A DNA stretch of 64,000 nt from Catelliglobosispora koreensis DSM 44566 (GTDB lineage: Bacteria > Actinomycetota > Actinomycetes > Mycobacteriales > Micromonosporaceae), in contig NZ_KB903251.1 of the NCBI RefSeq assembly GCF_000379685.1, forward strand, positions 283,044-347,043. The letters run 5' to 3'. This document shows positions 16,771-25,009 of this stretch, piece after piece. Both the position numbers and the translations under genes were made by a program. The notes below the pieces were generated by a model. It was not told the origin of the DNA, searched no databases, and saw only the letters and a list, made by a program, of their open reading frames with translations. The stretch's first letter is position 1; the number at the start of each line of letters is the position of its first letter.

Positions 16771-18780
16771 ATGAAACGCACGCTGACGTCCCTCGCGTTA
16801 GCTCTCACCCTGGTCGCGGTGTCAGCCAGCGCCGCTCCCGCCAACAAGCCCCGCCTAGGCACCTTGCAAACGGCCAGTGCACCGTCAGCGGCGCTCGGGT
16901 CAGCTATCGACTACACCGTCTACTTGCCCTACGGCTACACGGCCGGAAACGCCCGCTATCCCGTGCTGTATTTGCTCCACGGCCGTGGCGACACGATGAC
17001 CGCGTGGGCACAGGTCAAGTCCGAACTCGACGGCCTCATCGAATCCGGTGCCGTGCAACCGGTTATCGCCGTCATGCCGGACGCTTCCTGGAGCAGTCGC
17101 GGAAACTATTACGTGGACTCGGCTTACACCGGCGCCGACGATCCGGGCCGTCCCGTCGAGACCGCGTTGACCCGTGACCTGATCGGCCACATCGACGCCA
17201 CCTACCGCACGGCAGCGCATCGCGGTGCACGCCTTGTCGGCGGCTATTCGATGGGTGGCGCGGGCGCGTTGCGCTATGCCTTGGCGCATCAGGACCTTTT
17301 CGCTCACGCGCTCGTGCTCAGCCCCGCTGTCTACACCCCGCAGCCGCCGGATGATTCGTCTGCCCGAGAATTCGGCGCGTACGGCAACGGAACGTCGCGG
17401 TTTGACGAATCGGTCTACGAGCGGCTCAACTATCCCGCTCTGTTGTCTGGCTTGAACGAAGAATTGCCGGTCCGCATGTTCATCGCGGTCGGCGACGATG
17501 AGTGGGCTGGACCGGAACCAGACCACGACCTCGACTTCGAAGCCGCCAAGCTCTACAACACGATCCGTCGCAGCGAAGCCGTCTCGGCCCAGTTCCGTGT
17601 GCTCGATGGCGGACACGAGTGGGCGGTCTGGCGCGCCGGTTTCGTGGACGGGCTCAAACACCTGAGCAAAACCCTGAGCGCCAAGCTTCCCGTTGGCCTG
17701 CCAACGCCGTTGTACGGCGGCGCGACTGTCGACCGGGCAGGCGGAGTCGCCGCGCACGCCGACGGAACGATCACCCTCGGGCTGTCCGAAACCGGTGCCA
17801 CCTCGGGGCTGGACGCTGTCGTGACGAAACTGAGCAACGGGACACCGTTGTGGCGCAAGCAGTTCTCGACACCATCAAACGACCGTCTCTATGGTGTCAT
17901 CGGGTTGCCTGACGGCGGCGTCATCGCGGCCGGGTACACCCGCGGCAACCTCGACGGCTCGCACCCGGGCAGCCCGGCCGACGACATGTTCGCGGTTCGC
18001 TTGTCCGCCTCGGGAGAAACGTTATGGCTACGCCAATTCGGCGACGTGGCCAAGGCGGACCGCATTTACGGCATCGCACCCGCTCCCGATGGCGGCGCCT
18101 ACCTGACCGGCTACACGAGCGGGACCTTCGCCGGCCCGAGCGCTGGCGACAAAGATGCCGTCCTGATCAGGATTTCCGCCGACGGCGATCCACTGTGGAC
18201 GAAGCAGTTCGGCGCGGCGACCGAGGACAAGGCCTTCGCCGTAGCCGCGAACGCCAGCGGCGCCTACGTTGTTGGCTCGGCCGGCGGGGGTGGCTGGATC
18301 GCCCGCTTCACCGCTTCAGGTTCGCAGGAATGGCTCAAGCAGGACGGGACTTTGCTGGCAGGCGTCGCTATCGATGCCGCGGGGCGCGGGGTCGCGACGG
18401 GCGCCGCCGGCGGTGATGTGCTTGCTGTCGCCTACACCTCAGCTGGTACTCCTTCGTGGCGCACGATTCTGCCCAACCCTGGCAACGATGCTGGGGCGGA
18501 GGTCATCGCGCTGCCCGGTGGCGACGTGACCGTCGTCGGGTTCACCGATGGCATCTGGACTCTCCCGGCCGGTGGCCGTGATGTCCTCACCGTGCGCTTG
18601 GACAGGCGCGGCAATCAGGTGTCGGCCGCACAGTTCGGCTCGGCGCGCGACGATGGCGCTGACGCGTTCAGTGAAGAGAATGTCTACGCGACGCTGGCGG
18701 GTGGCCGGATTCTCGTCACGGGACTGACTAACGACGACGTCTTCCTCGCCACCATCGATCCGGCGACGGGACTGCCATGA
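16771..18780 (+). CDS. Secreted esterase-D-type hydrolase fused to a beta-propeller of SBBP-like repeats
   Basis: The ATG at 16771 is preferred to GTG 16765 because GAGG lies about 7 bases upstream. The 669-residue product has a signal peptide ending near A-S-A-A-P. Next is an alpha/beta-hydrolase domain of the esterase-D/feruloyl-esterase group: L-L-H-G-R-G-D at about 71, nucleophile Ser160 in G-Y-S-M-G-G, Asp in V-G-D-D-E-W, His in D-G-G-H-E-W. From about 310 to 669 come repeats with G-G-V-I-A-A-G-Y-T-R-G, G-G-A-Y-L-T-G-Y-T-S-G and V-T-V-V-G-F-T-D-G, typical of SBBP/PQQ-like propellers. It probably removes an ester from an extracellular substrate before uptake. Confidence 0.82.
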   Translation: MKRTLTSLALALTLVAVSASAAPANKPRLGTLQTASAPSAALGSAIDYTVYLPYGYTAGNARYPVLYLLHGRGDTMTAWAQVKSELDGLIESGAVQPVIAVMPDASWSSRGNYYVDSAYTGADDPGRPVETALTRDLIGHIDATYRTAAHRGARLVGGYSMGGAGALRYALAHQDLFAHALVLSPAVYTPQPPDDSSAREFGAYGNGTSRFDESVYERLNYPALLSGLNEELPVRMFIAVGDDEWAGPEPDHDLDFEAAKLYNTIRRSEAVSAQFRVLDGGHEWAVWRAGFVDGLKHLSKTLSAKLPVGLPTPLYGGATVDRAGGVAAHADGTITLGLSETGATSGLDAVVTKLSNGTPLWRKQFSTPSNDRLYGVIGLPDGGVIAAGYTRGNLDGSHPGSPADDMFAVRLSASGETLWLRQFGDVAKADRIYGIAPAPDGGAYLTGYTSGTFAGPSAGDKDAVLIRISADGDPLWTKQFGAATEDKAFAVAANASGAYVVGSAGGGGWIARFTASGSQEWLKQDGTLLAGVAIDAAGRGVATGAAGGDVLAVAYTSAGTPSWRTILPNPGNDAGAEVIALPGGDVTVVGFTDGIWTLPAGGRDVLTVRLDRRGNQVSAAQFGSARDDGADAFSEENVYATLAGGRILVTGLTNDDVFLATIDPATGLP

Positions 18781-19964
18781 TTCCCGCGCTGAACGGAATC
18801 AAGGTAATAGAACTAGCCACGTTGTTCGCCGGCCCGCTGGCCACCGCGTTCCTCGGTGACTTTGGTGCCGACGTGGTGAAAGTCGAACACCCCCGCAAAC
18901 CCGACCCGTCGCGTGGGCACGGCCCGTCTCGAGACGGAACCGGGCTGTGGTGGAAGGTGCTGGGGCGCAACAAACGCACCATGACCTTGGATCTGTCCGC
19001 ACCCGACGGTGCCGCCGTGCTCAAGCGGCTCATCGCTGACGCGGATGTCGTCGTGGAGAACTTCCGGCCCGGCACGCTAGAGCGGTGGGGTATCGGGCCG
19101 TCGGTTCTGCACGACATCAATCCACGGCTCGTCATCGCGCGGATCACGGGGTTTGGGCAGAAGGGGCCATACTCAGCGCGCCCCGGGTTCGGGACATTGG
19201 CGGAAGCCATGAGCGGGTTCGCCGCGGCCACGGGAGAACCTGACGGTCCGCCCACGTTGCCGCCCTTCGGGCTCGCCGACTCGGTGACAGCGCTCGCGAC
19301 GGCATATGCGGTGAGTCTGGCTCTTTTGGGACGCTCACACAGTACCCGCGGACAGGTTATTGATTTGGCGATCATCGAGCCGATCATGGCGATGCTAGGT
19401 CCGCAGATCACCTGGTTTGACCAAGTGGGATATGTGCAGCCGCGCCAAGGGAACCGGTCGGGCAACAACGCTCCCCGCAACACCTACCGTTGCGTGGACG
19501 GCAGTTGGGTTGCCGTGTCCACAAGCGCCCTGAGCATCGCCGAGCGGGTGATGACCCTGGTCGGCCGGGCGGATCTGATGACGGAGCCGTGGTTTGCTAC
19601 CGGATCGGGCCGCGCGGCCCATGCCGATGTGCTCGACGATGCCGTGTCGGCGTGGATCGGCAAGCGCAGCCGGGCCGAGGTCATCGCCGAGTTCGAGAAG
19701 GCACAGGCGGCCGTAGCACCGGTTTATGACGTGCGCGATGTGCTGGCCGATCCGCAGTTCGCGGCTCTGGAGACAGCGGTTTCGGTGCCGGACGAGGACT
19801 TCGGCTCGGTGCGCATGCAAAACGTCCTGTTCCGGATGTCGGACACACCAGGCCAGATCAAGCACACCGGCCGTGCGCACGGCCAGGACACCGAAGCGGT
19901 GCTCGCGGAACTTGGGCTGACCGCTGAGGAGCTGTCTGCCTTGCGGGGCAAGGGCGTGATCTGA
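18777..19964 (+). CDS. CaiB/BaiF family (class III) CoA transferase
   Basis: The 395-residue protein shows the family's opening G-I-K-V-I-E-L-A-T-L-F-A-G-P, the V-V-K-V-E-H-P segment, G-R-N-K-R-T-M-T-L-D-L and the catalytic-Asp region A-T-G-E-P-D-G-P-P. It moves CoA between carboxylic acids through an aspartyl anhydride. Its ATG overlaps the esterase gene's stop by 4 bases. Joined to a CitE-like lyase, it suggests that an organic acid freed from the imported compound is activated as a CoA ester and then split. The acid is not identifiable from sequence. Confidence 0.9.
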   Translation: MIPALNGIKVIELATLFAGPLATAFLGDFGADVVKVEHPRKPDPSRGHGPSRDGTGLWWKVLGRNKRTMTLDLSAPDGAAVLKRLIADADVVVENFRPGTLERWGIGPSVLHDINPRLVIARITGFGQKGPYSARPGFGTLAEAMSGFAAATGEPDGPPTLPPFGLADSVTALATAYAVSLALLGRSHSTRGQVIDLAIIEPIMAMLGPQITWFDQVGYVQPRQGNRSGNNAPRNTYRCVDGSWVAVSTSALSIAERVMTLVGRADLMTEPWFATGSGRAAHADVLDDAVSAWIGKRSRAEVIAEFEKAQAAVAPVYDVRDVLADPQFAALETAVSVPDEDFGSVRMQNVLFRMSDTPGQIKHTGRAHGQDTEAVLAELGLTAEELSALRGKGVI

Positions 19965-20800
19965 TGCTGCTCACGTGGCTCTATGTGCCGGGAGACCGCC
20001 CGGAGCGGTTCGCCAAGGCACTGTCATCGGGCGCGGACGCGGTCATCATCGACCTTGAGGACGCGGTCGCCTTGTCCCGCAAGGACTACGCGCGGTCGGC
20101 CGTCGCGGAGTTCCTGTCCGCGCCACACGAGGTGCCTGTCTTCGTACGTGTCAACGAGTTTGGCAGCCTGGGTTACTTCGCGGATCTTTCAGCTGTCGGG
20201 GCATTGCCTGGCACCGCCGGACTCCGTCTGCCCAAAGTGGACAGTCCCGCACAGGTCACCAGAACGGCCGGGCTGACAGCGAAACCGTTGCACTGTCTCA
20301 TCGAGTCGGCCTTAGGACTAGAAGCCGCTTACACTATAGCGTCAGCGCACGCGTCGGTCGCCGGCATCGGCTTGGGTGAAGCGGACCTGCGGTCGGACCT
20401 TGGCGTCACCAGCGAAGCAGGCCTGCTCTATGCGCGCAGCCGGATCGTCGTCGCGGCACGGGCGTCCGGACTCGAACCGCCGATGATGTCCGTCTACTCA
20501 AATCTGTCTGATGTGGACGGTCTGCGGGCTAGCTGTGCCGAAGGCCGCGCACTCGGCTTCGTGGGCCGTGCCGCGCTGCACCCTAAACAGCTGCCAGCGA
20601 TTGTCGAGGGGTTCCGGCCTCACGAAGGAGAAGTGGCAGCGGCTGCCGCGTTGCTGGCCGCGGTGGCAGGAGCCGCCGCTACGGAAACAGGCACCGTGGT
20701 GCTCCCCGACGGCCGGTTCGCCGACCGGGCGATGATCGCCGCCGCTGAACGGACCCTGTCGCTGGCACGCAGGTGTACGCCAGGCGAAGGTGGGGAATGA
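19964..20800 (+). CDS. HpcH/HpaI aldolase / CitE-like CoA lyase
   Basis: The 278-residue TIM-barrel protein opens with L-Y-V-P-G-D-R-P-E-R-F-A-K-A-L and has D-A-V-I-I-D-L-E-D-A-V, then V-F-V-R-V-N and L-P-K-V-D-S, all CitE signatures. The metal-binding acids sit in L-I-E-S-A-L-G and L-G-E-A-D-L. Family members cleave beta-hydroxyacyl-CoA thioesters such as malyl-CoA or citramalyl-CoA to acetyl-CoA plus an oxo-acid. As the last gene of the operon, with a one-base overlap, it should act on the CoA ester made by the transferase. Confidence 0.88.
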   Translation: MLLTWLYVPGDRPERFAKALSSGADAVIIDLEDAVALSRKDYARSAVAEFLSAPHEVPVFVRVNEFGSLGYFADLSAVGALPGTAGLRLPKVDSPAQVTRTAGLTAKPLHCLIESALGLEAAYTIASAHASVAGIGLGEADLRSDLGVTSEAGLLYARSRIVVAARASGLEPPMMSVYSNLSDVDGLRASCAEGRALGFVGRAALHPKQLPAIVEGFRPHEGEVAAAAALLAAVAGAAATETGTVVLPDGRFADRAMIAAAERTLSLARRCTPGEGGE

Positions 20801-20807
20801 GTCTGGC

Positions 20808-20966
20808 ATGAGCAAAATTGGATCTGAACGGTTCTGGAGCTCGCCCGGCAGCCTCGACGAGACCGATTGGCCCGCCGCCACCGACCCGGACCTCGTGGAC
20901 CCGGCCGAGAAGGAACAAGAGCAAGCTAAAGACAAAGAAGCCAGCTCGGCCGAAACCGAGGACTGA
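20808..20966 (+). CDS. Small acidic protein of 52 residues
   Basis: A short gene beginning MSKIGSERFWSSPGSLDETD and ending with a Glu/Lys/Ala-rich tail lies 7 bases after the CitE-like gene. GTGGGGA stands about 11 bases before the ATG. The composition (many Asp and Glu, no hydrophobic core) suggests an intrinsically disordered protein. The family is not recognised. It may be the final gene of the operon or part of the Dps unit 29 bases downstream. Confidence 0.5.
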   Translation: MSKIGSERFWSSPGSLDETDWPAATDPDLVDPAEKEQEQAKDKEASSAETED

Positions 20967-20994
20967 CAGCCCCGCACCTGGGTATGTTGCGGTC

Positions 20995-21441
20995 ATGAGC
21001 GATGACAAGAAAGCCGTCGGGGAGGCGCTCCAGACAGCGCTCGCAGACCTCATCAACCTCGGTCTCCAGAGCAAACAAGCGCACTGGAACCTGACCGGCC
21101 CACACTTCCGGCCCATACACCTACAGCTTGATGAACTCGTGGACTTGGCCCGCGAGCACGCTGATACGATCGCCGAGCGCGCTGTCGCCATCGGCTTCGC
21201 CCCGGACGGCCGTCCGGAAACCGTCGCGCGCGAAGGACAGCCCGACAAGTTCGGCGCCGGCCCCGTCAAGGACACCGCCGTAGTCGCGGGTATCACGGCC
21301 CTGCTCGAAGCCGTCAGTCACCGCCTGCGCGAAGGCATCAACGACACGGCCGACCCAGACCCGGTCTCACAGGACCTCCTGATCGCGGCCGCCCACGACC
21401 TCGAGAAACAACGCTGGATGTTCGCCGCCCAAATCGGCTAG
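20995..21441 (+). CDS. Dps/ferritin-like DNA-protection protein
   Basis: The 148-residue four-helix-bundle protein contains the Dps dinuclear-site pattern: Q-A-H-W-N-L-T-G-P-H-F at about 29-39, then H-L-Q-L-D-E-L-V-D-L-A-R-E-H-A-D-T-I-A-E-R at about 42-62. These residues bind iron at the dimer interface. Dps proteins store iron, use up hydrogen peroxide and coat DNA in stationary phase. The ATG at 20995 gives the normal family length; the open frame extends upstream through the small acidic gene. Confidence 0.88.
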   Translation: MSDDKKAVGEALQTALADLINLGLQSKQAHWNLTGPHFRPIHLQLDELVDLAREHADTIAERAVAIGFAPDGRPETVAREGQPDKFGAGPVKDTAVVAGITALLEAVSHRLREGINDTADPDPVSQDLLIAAAHDLEKQRWMFAAQIG

Positions 21442-21454
21442 GCGCAGGGAAGCG

Positions 21455-21703
21455 TTACATCCACGGGCGGGTGCGGGAGGACCAGCGGCGCATGGCGGGG
21501 GAGATCTCGCGCCAGCCGAGGTCCATGGCTTCGAGGTTGGCGTGGGCGGAGGCGATGGCACGAAGGTCGCGTGCTTGCTGCGTGCGGGATTCGAAGCTGG
21601 ACGTCTCGGTCCAGTCGCACTTCTGGCACTCGGCGACCAAGTAGATCCCGTCCTCGTCTGTTTGCGGTATCAGCAAGACGCGGTGCTCACGGGAATCCCT
21701 CAT
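21455..21703 (-). CDS. Hypothetical protein of 82 residues with a Cys pair
   Basis: The product starts MRDSREHRVLLIPQTDEDGI and has C-Q-K-C-D-W, a single C-x-x-C that could bind zinc with other ligands or form a disulfide. A helix follows with R-T-Q-Q-A-R-D-L-R-A-I-A-S-A-H. Similar small proteins with this C-x-x-C-x-W element occur in actinomycetes without known function. The start at 21703 faces the NAT gene, so the two share a short divergent region. It converges on the Dps-like gene 14 bases away. Confidence 0.6.
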   Translation of the reverse strand: MRDSREHRVLLIPQTDEDGIYLVAECQKCDWTETSSFESRTQQARDLRAIASAHANLEAMDLGWREISPAMRRWSSRTRPWM

Positions 21704-21749
21704 GGCTGCCACGGTAAGGGATATTGTCCAGCGAGGTAGCCTGCAAGGC

Positions 21750-22505
21750 GTGGACGCGGACAAGTATCTGGAGCGGATCGGGGCCGGAAGGCCAGAAAAA
21801 GCGGACCTCGGCGCGTTGCGGGAGTTGCAGTTGAGGCACCTGAAGACGGTGCCGTTTGAGAACCTGAGTATCCACTTGGGCGAGCCGATCGTGCTGGAAC
21901 AAGAAGCCTTGTACCGCAAAGTGGTTGAGCGCAAGCGTGGCGGATTCTGTTACGAACTCAACGGGCTGTTTGGCGGTCTGCTCACGGAACTCGGGTATCA
22001 GGTCACGTATCTCGCGGCGAAGGTCAATGGCGGTCCGTTGTTTGACCATCTCGCCCTGCGCGTCGATCTGGACGAGCCGTGGCTGGTGGATGTCGGGTTT
22101 GGACGGTTCAGTCATTACCCGTTACGGCTGGACACGGCTGAGCCGCAAGACGATCCTGCCGGCAAGTTCGTGCTGACACGGACCGCTGACGGTGACGTCG
22201 AAGTGACCCTGAACGGTCAGCACGAATATGTCGTGGAGACCCGGCCGCGGCCGATGAGCGACTTCGAGCCGACGTGCTGGTGGCACCAGACGTCACCGAA
22301 GTCGCACTTCACCCGGTCGCTGACGTGCTCGCTGCTCACTGACGAAGGCCGGATCACGCTTAGCGGGCACACCTTGATCACGACGACGGACGCTGCGGGC
22401 CGCCAGGAGCAGGTGCTCGATGATGAGGGCGTGCTTACTGCGTACCAGCGGATATTTGGCTTTGTTCTGGATCGGCTGCCGGTGGTTAGTGCAGTGTCGC
22501 GGTGA
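21750..22505 (+). CDS. Arylamine N-acetyltransferase
   Basis: From the GTG at 21750 the protein has 251 residues, slightly short for the family. The catalytic triad is visible: Cys67 in R-G-G-F-C-Y-E-L-N-G, His100 in F-D-H-L-A-L-R-V and Asp114 in W-L-V-D-V-G-F-G. It transfers acetyl or other acyl groups from CoA to arylamines and hydrazines. In actinomycetes relatives also close amide bonds in natural-product pathways, but no such cluster is here. The ATG at 21702 is less likely: the family begins near D-K-Y-L-E-R-I, and that ATG overlaps the divergent gene's start. It ends 20 bases inside the convergent lyase gene. Confidence 0.9.
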   Translation: MDADKYLERIGAGRPEKADLGALRELQLRHLKTVPFENLSIHLGEPIVLEQEALYRKVVERKRGGFCYELNGLFGGLLTELGYQVTYLAAKVNGGPLFDHLALRVDLDEPWLVDVGFGRFSHYPLRLDTAEPQDDPAGKFVLTRTADGDVEVTLNGQHEYVVETRPRPMSDFEPTCWWHQTSPKSHFTRSLTCSLLTDEGRITLSGHTLITTTDAAGRQEQVLDDEGVLTAYQRIFGFVLDRLPVVSAVSR

Positions 22506-24915
22506 AGCTCTTGCCGTAGGCGTGGCGAGTGGCGACGGTGATGAGGGTGCCGCCGGGGATGGGCACTACGCGTACTCCAGGATCGGCCTGCTGAGCACGC
22601 ATCGGCCTTCCACGCACGACGAGGACGACGGTGTCACGCAGCATGGTCGGATCGGAAACGGCGATCCGGTTGCCGTGCAACAGAACGGAAGCCTGACCGT
22701 GGATCCAGAGCCGTCCGGCGTGATGCAAGCCGTCGGTGAAGGTGTTGGCGCCCAGCAGACGCAGCCCATCGTGCTCGATCGCCTGAACGCGGGTTGAGTT
22801 CTCCAAAACCCGCAGCCGCCCGTCAGCGTAAGAAGCCAACTGAGCATCAGAAGCGTTGGGCACGAGCGCGTAGGCGAGATGTGAGCCATCGTGAGTCGCC
22901 GTGAACACTTTCTTGGTGACGCGGGTGTCTGGATTGGATGTTCGCACGACACGGCGGCTGCGCGTCACTTCGGTTACCGCAGCGGTTGGCAAACTGCCAT
23001 CGAGCAACAGGTAACCGACGGCAGTGCCCTGAGTGTTGTTGGCGTAACGGATCCAGCCGGGTCCATTGGCGACGGTCACGTCGTCGGCGGGTGCGGCGAT
23101 ACGGCTATCGAGCGTCGTCGTGCCGTTGCTGACGCCAGCGGCCAGCGCGACGATCTCGTCGTCAAGCATGAACCACGACTTGGTGGCCTCGGCGTTGCGG
23201 TAGACCACGAAGTCATCCGGCAGCTGCCCGAGTTGCTTGGCCGCGTAGGCGGCGTCGTCGGACTGCACGAGACCGGCCGCGCCATAAGCGCCGAGCGAGA
23301 CTCCGCCCGAGAATTCGTGTGTACCACGGGGAAAGTAGACGTAAGTGTTCTGCTTCTCCGACGACGAGGTGAAGCCTTGTGCCGGGTTCTCGTACCACAA
23401 TGTGCCATAGCTCTCGGGCACGGTCAGCCGGGTTTCCGGGGGTGCCGTCACACCAGCCAGGCGGTAGGGCGAAACGGCCGTGTAGTAGTCAACACCGTAG
23501 GCCTGGGTCTGATCCTGCCCGGAAAGGTAGAGGTAGAAAGCGCCATCGCCTTGGAACCAGGGCATCAGGTTCTCGCCACTCATGTATTCGTACTTGCTGA
23601 TCCGGCTGGAACTGCGCGCCAATGCGAAGGCGTAACCCGGGCGGCGATGCACGGTCTTGTCCATGGCGTTGAACGCGACGTGACGTGCGCTGGGGTTCAA
23701 GTCAGCGGCGGGGGCGCTGGCGTCAGCGAGGATATCGGCGTACCGGGCGATGCTCACCGGCGACACGAAGCTGGTGGGGTTGAGCGGAGTCTTGGACACC
23801 TCACGCACGTGCTTGACGTAACCCTTGAGCGCCAGGGCATCCGGTGCAGTGGCATAGCCGGACAGGTCAACCACGGCTTCGATGATGATGGCGACATCGG
23901 CATAGCCGGTGGTGGTGCGCGAAACCGCCCGCCCCTTGACGATTTCCATCATCCAGCCCTCGAAGATGAGAGGGGCGAACCCGTTGACCACCCAGCCCTG
24001 GACCACGCCAGGCAAGCTTCCGCCCTGGGCATAGCTAGTGCCATCAAGGAGTTTGATGGACTGCACGACGCGCGTGAGCAGGGCTTTGCCATAGGAACCG
24101 GTGTAGGCGACCGAGGAGTGCTGAATGAACGAGCCGTCGGTGTAGTAGCCATCGGTGACCCCGTGCTGCAAGTTATGGGGGTCCACCGTGGCGAAAACGG
24201 TGAGCTGATCGGCGATCGCCTTGCTCACGCGCGCGTCGTCGGCCAGGACAGCGCCTTGCAGAATCCGGTTTCCCGTGATGTCAGCCAAGTTGGCACCGGT
24301 GTGGAACCGGGAGTCGAGGTCGACGTCGCCGTTCTTGCCGCTGCGCAGATAGGCGTCCATGGACGCGACATAACGAGCAGCCAGACCGTCGGGCAGCAAG
24401 TCCTTAAGCAGGACAAGGGTTTTGCTGACCTGAGTCGAGATGCCGATTTCCCAGTTGTGCCAGTTGCCGTAGTAGCCTTTGGACTGATCGCCATAGTAGT
24501 TGTGGTGCAACCACAACATACCGTCAATCACTCGTCTTTGGACGGTCGCGTCTTCTTTCAGCGAAGAGCCTGGTGCCTTCGTCGCGAGCGCGATCTCGTA
24601 GAGATAGCGAAACGATGTCGTCAGGTTGGGATCGTTGGTGCCCAGTGGCACCCCGTTGAAGAGCTCGCCCGGCCGCGCGGAATCCATGGCGGACAGCCAA
24701 TTTCGCGCATTCGTCTCGAGAGCTAGCAGCTTGGCGGCGACTTCGGGCCGGGCGTTGGACGTGGGCGTCCCGGCGAACATCGCCACCATGTTCGCGAGGA
24801 GGACCGCGTGATCGGTGGCGCTGGCTTGCGACGTGTTCGCGCGCGCACGCAGCGGCTGAGCCAAGGCGAGGAGGGCGGCAGCAGGGACGATGGACAGCAC
24901 AGCACGTCTCTTCAC
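22486..24915 (-). CDS. Secreted polysaccharide lyase family 8 (hyaluronate/chondroitin/xanthan lyase type)
   Basis: The 809-residue protein starts at GTG 24915 with a twin-arginine-like V-K-R-R-A-V-L-S signal. The N-terminal alpha/alpha-toroid holds the PL8 catalytic elements: N-W-H-N-W-E-I-G-I with the active Asn, then D-G-S-F-I-Q-H-S-S-V-A-Y-T-G-S-Y-G with the catalytic His and Tyr. Beta-sandwich domains follow to the C-terminus. It cleaves uronic-acid polysaccharides by beta-elimination outside the cell. A promoter TTGGCA-17 bases-TAGTGT places the transcript start at or next to the GTG, so a leaderless mRNA is likely. It is divergent from the phosphodiester glycosidase gene. Confidence 0.92.
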   Translation of the reverse strand: MKRRAVLSIVPAAALLALAQPLRARANTSQASATDHAVLLANMVAMFAGTPTSNARPEVAAKLLALETNARNWLSAMDSARPGELFNGVPLGTNDPNLTTSFRYLYEIALATKAPGSSLKEDATVQRRVIDGMLWLHHNYYGDQSKGYYGNWHNWEIGISTQVSKTLVLLKDLLPDGLAARYVASMDAYLRSGKNGDVDLDSRFHTGANLADITGNRILQGAVLADDARVSKAIADQLTVFATVDPHNLQHGVTDGYYTDGSFIQHSSVAYTGSYGKALLTRVVQSIKLLDGTSYAQGGSLPGVVQGWVVNGFAPLIFEGWMMEIVKGRAVSRTTTGYADVAIIIEAVVDLSGYATAPDALALKGYVKHVREVSKTPLNPTSFVSPVSIARYADILADASAPAADLNPSARHVAFNAMDKTVHRRPGYAFALARSSSRISKYEYMSGENLMPWFQGDGAFYLYLSGQDQTQAYGVDYYTAVSPYRLAGVTAPPETRLTVPESYGTLWYENPAQGFTSSSEKQNTYVYFPRGTHEFSGGVSLGAYGAAGLVQSDDAAYAAKQLGQLPDDFVVYRNAEATKSWFMLDDEIVALAAGVSNGTTTLDSRIAAPADDVTVANGPGWIRYANNTQGTAVGYLLLDGSLPTAAVTEVTRSRRVVRTSNPDTRVTKKVFTATHDGSHLAYALVPNASDAQLASYADGRLRVLENSTRVQAIEHDGLRLLGANTFTDGLHHAGRLWIHGQASVLLHGNRIAVSDPTMLRDTVVLVVRGRPMRAQQADPGVRVVPIPGGTLITVATRHAYGKSFTATLH

Positions 24916-24922
24916 GCGCCAG

Positions 24923-24951
24923 ACACTACCGGTTTCGTAAATTGTTGCCAA
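24923..24951 (-). promoter_or_regulatory. Promoter of the PL8 lyase gene, probably leaderless
   Basis: On the minus strand TTGGCA (24951-24946) and TAGTGT (24928-24923) are 17 bases apart, close to the vegetative consensus. The expected start of transcription coincides with the GTG start at 24915, leaving no 5' leader. The left arm of the inverted repeat lies in the spacer, so a bound regulator would block it. Confidence 0.55.
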
Positions 24952-24981
24952 GGATGCATCTCTGATTGACAATAATTTACG
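24936..24981. promoter_or_regulatory. Inverted repeat between PL8 lyase and phosphodiester glycosidase genes
   Basis: CGTAAATTGTTG (24936-24947) pairs with CAATAATTTACG (24970-24981) at 11 of 12 positions across a 22-base spacer. The A/T-rich arms stand out in this G+C-rich sequence. Placed between divergent starts at 24915 and 25010, it is a candidate operator for joint control. No regulator gene is adjacent. Confidence 0.55.
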
Positions 24982-25009
24982 TCGTCCTATCTCGACCTCC
25001 GGAGACGTC

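Noticed and set aside
22891..24726. Long open frame (about 611 codons) opposite the PL8 lyase gene
   Set aside because: It is antisense to a clearly recognised enzyme, its translation is rich in Gly, Val and Arg without domains, and open antisense frames are common in G+C-rich coding DNA.
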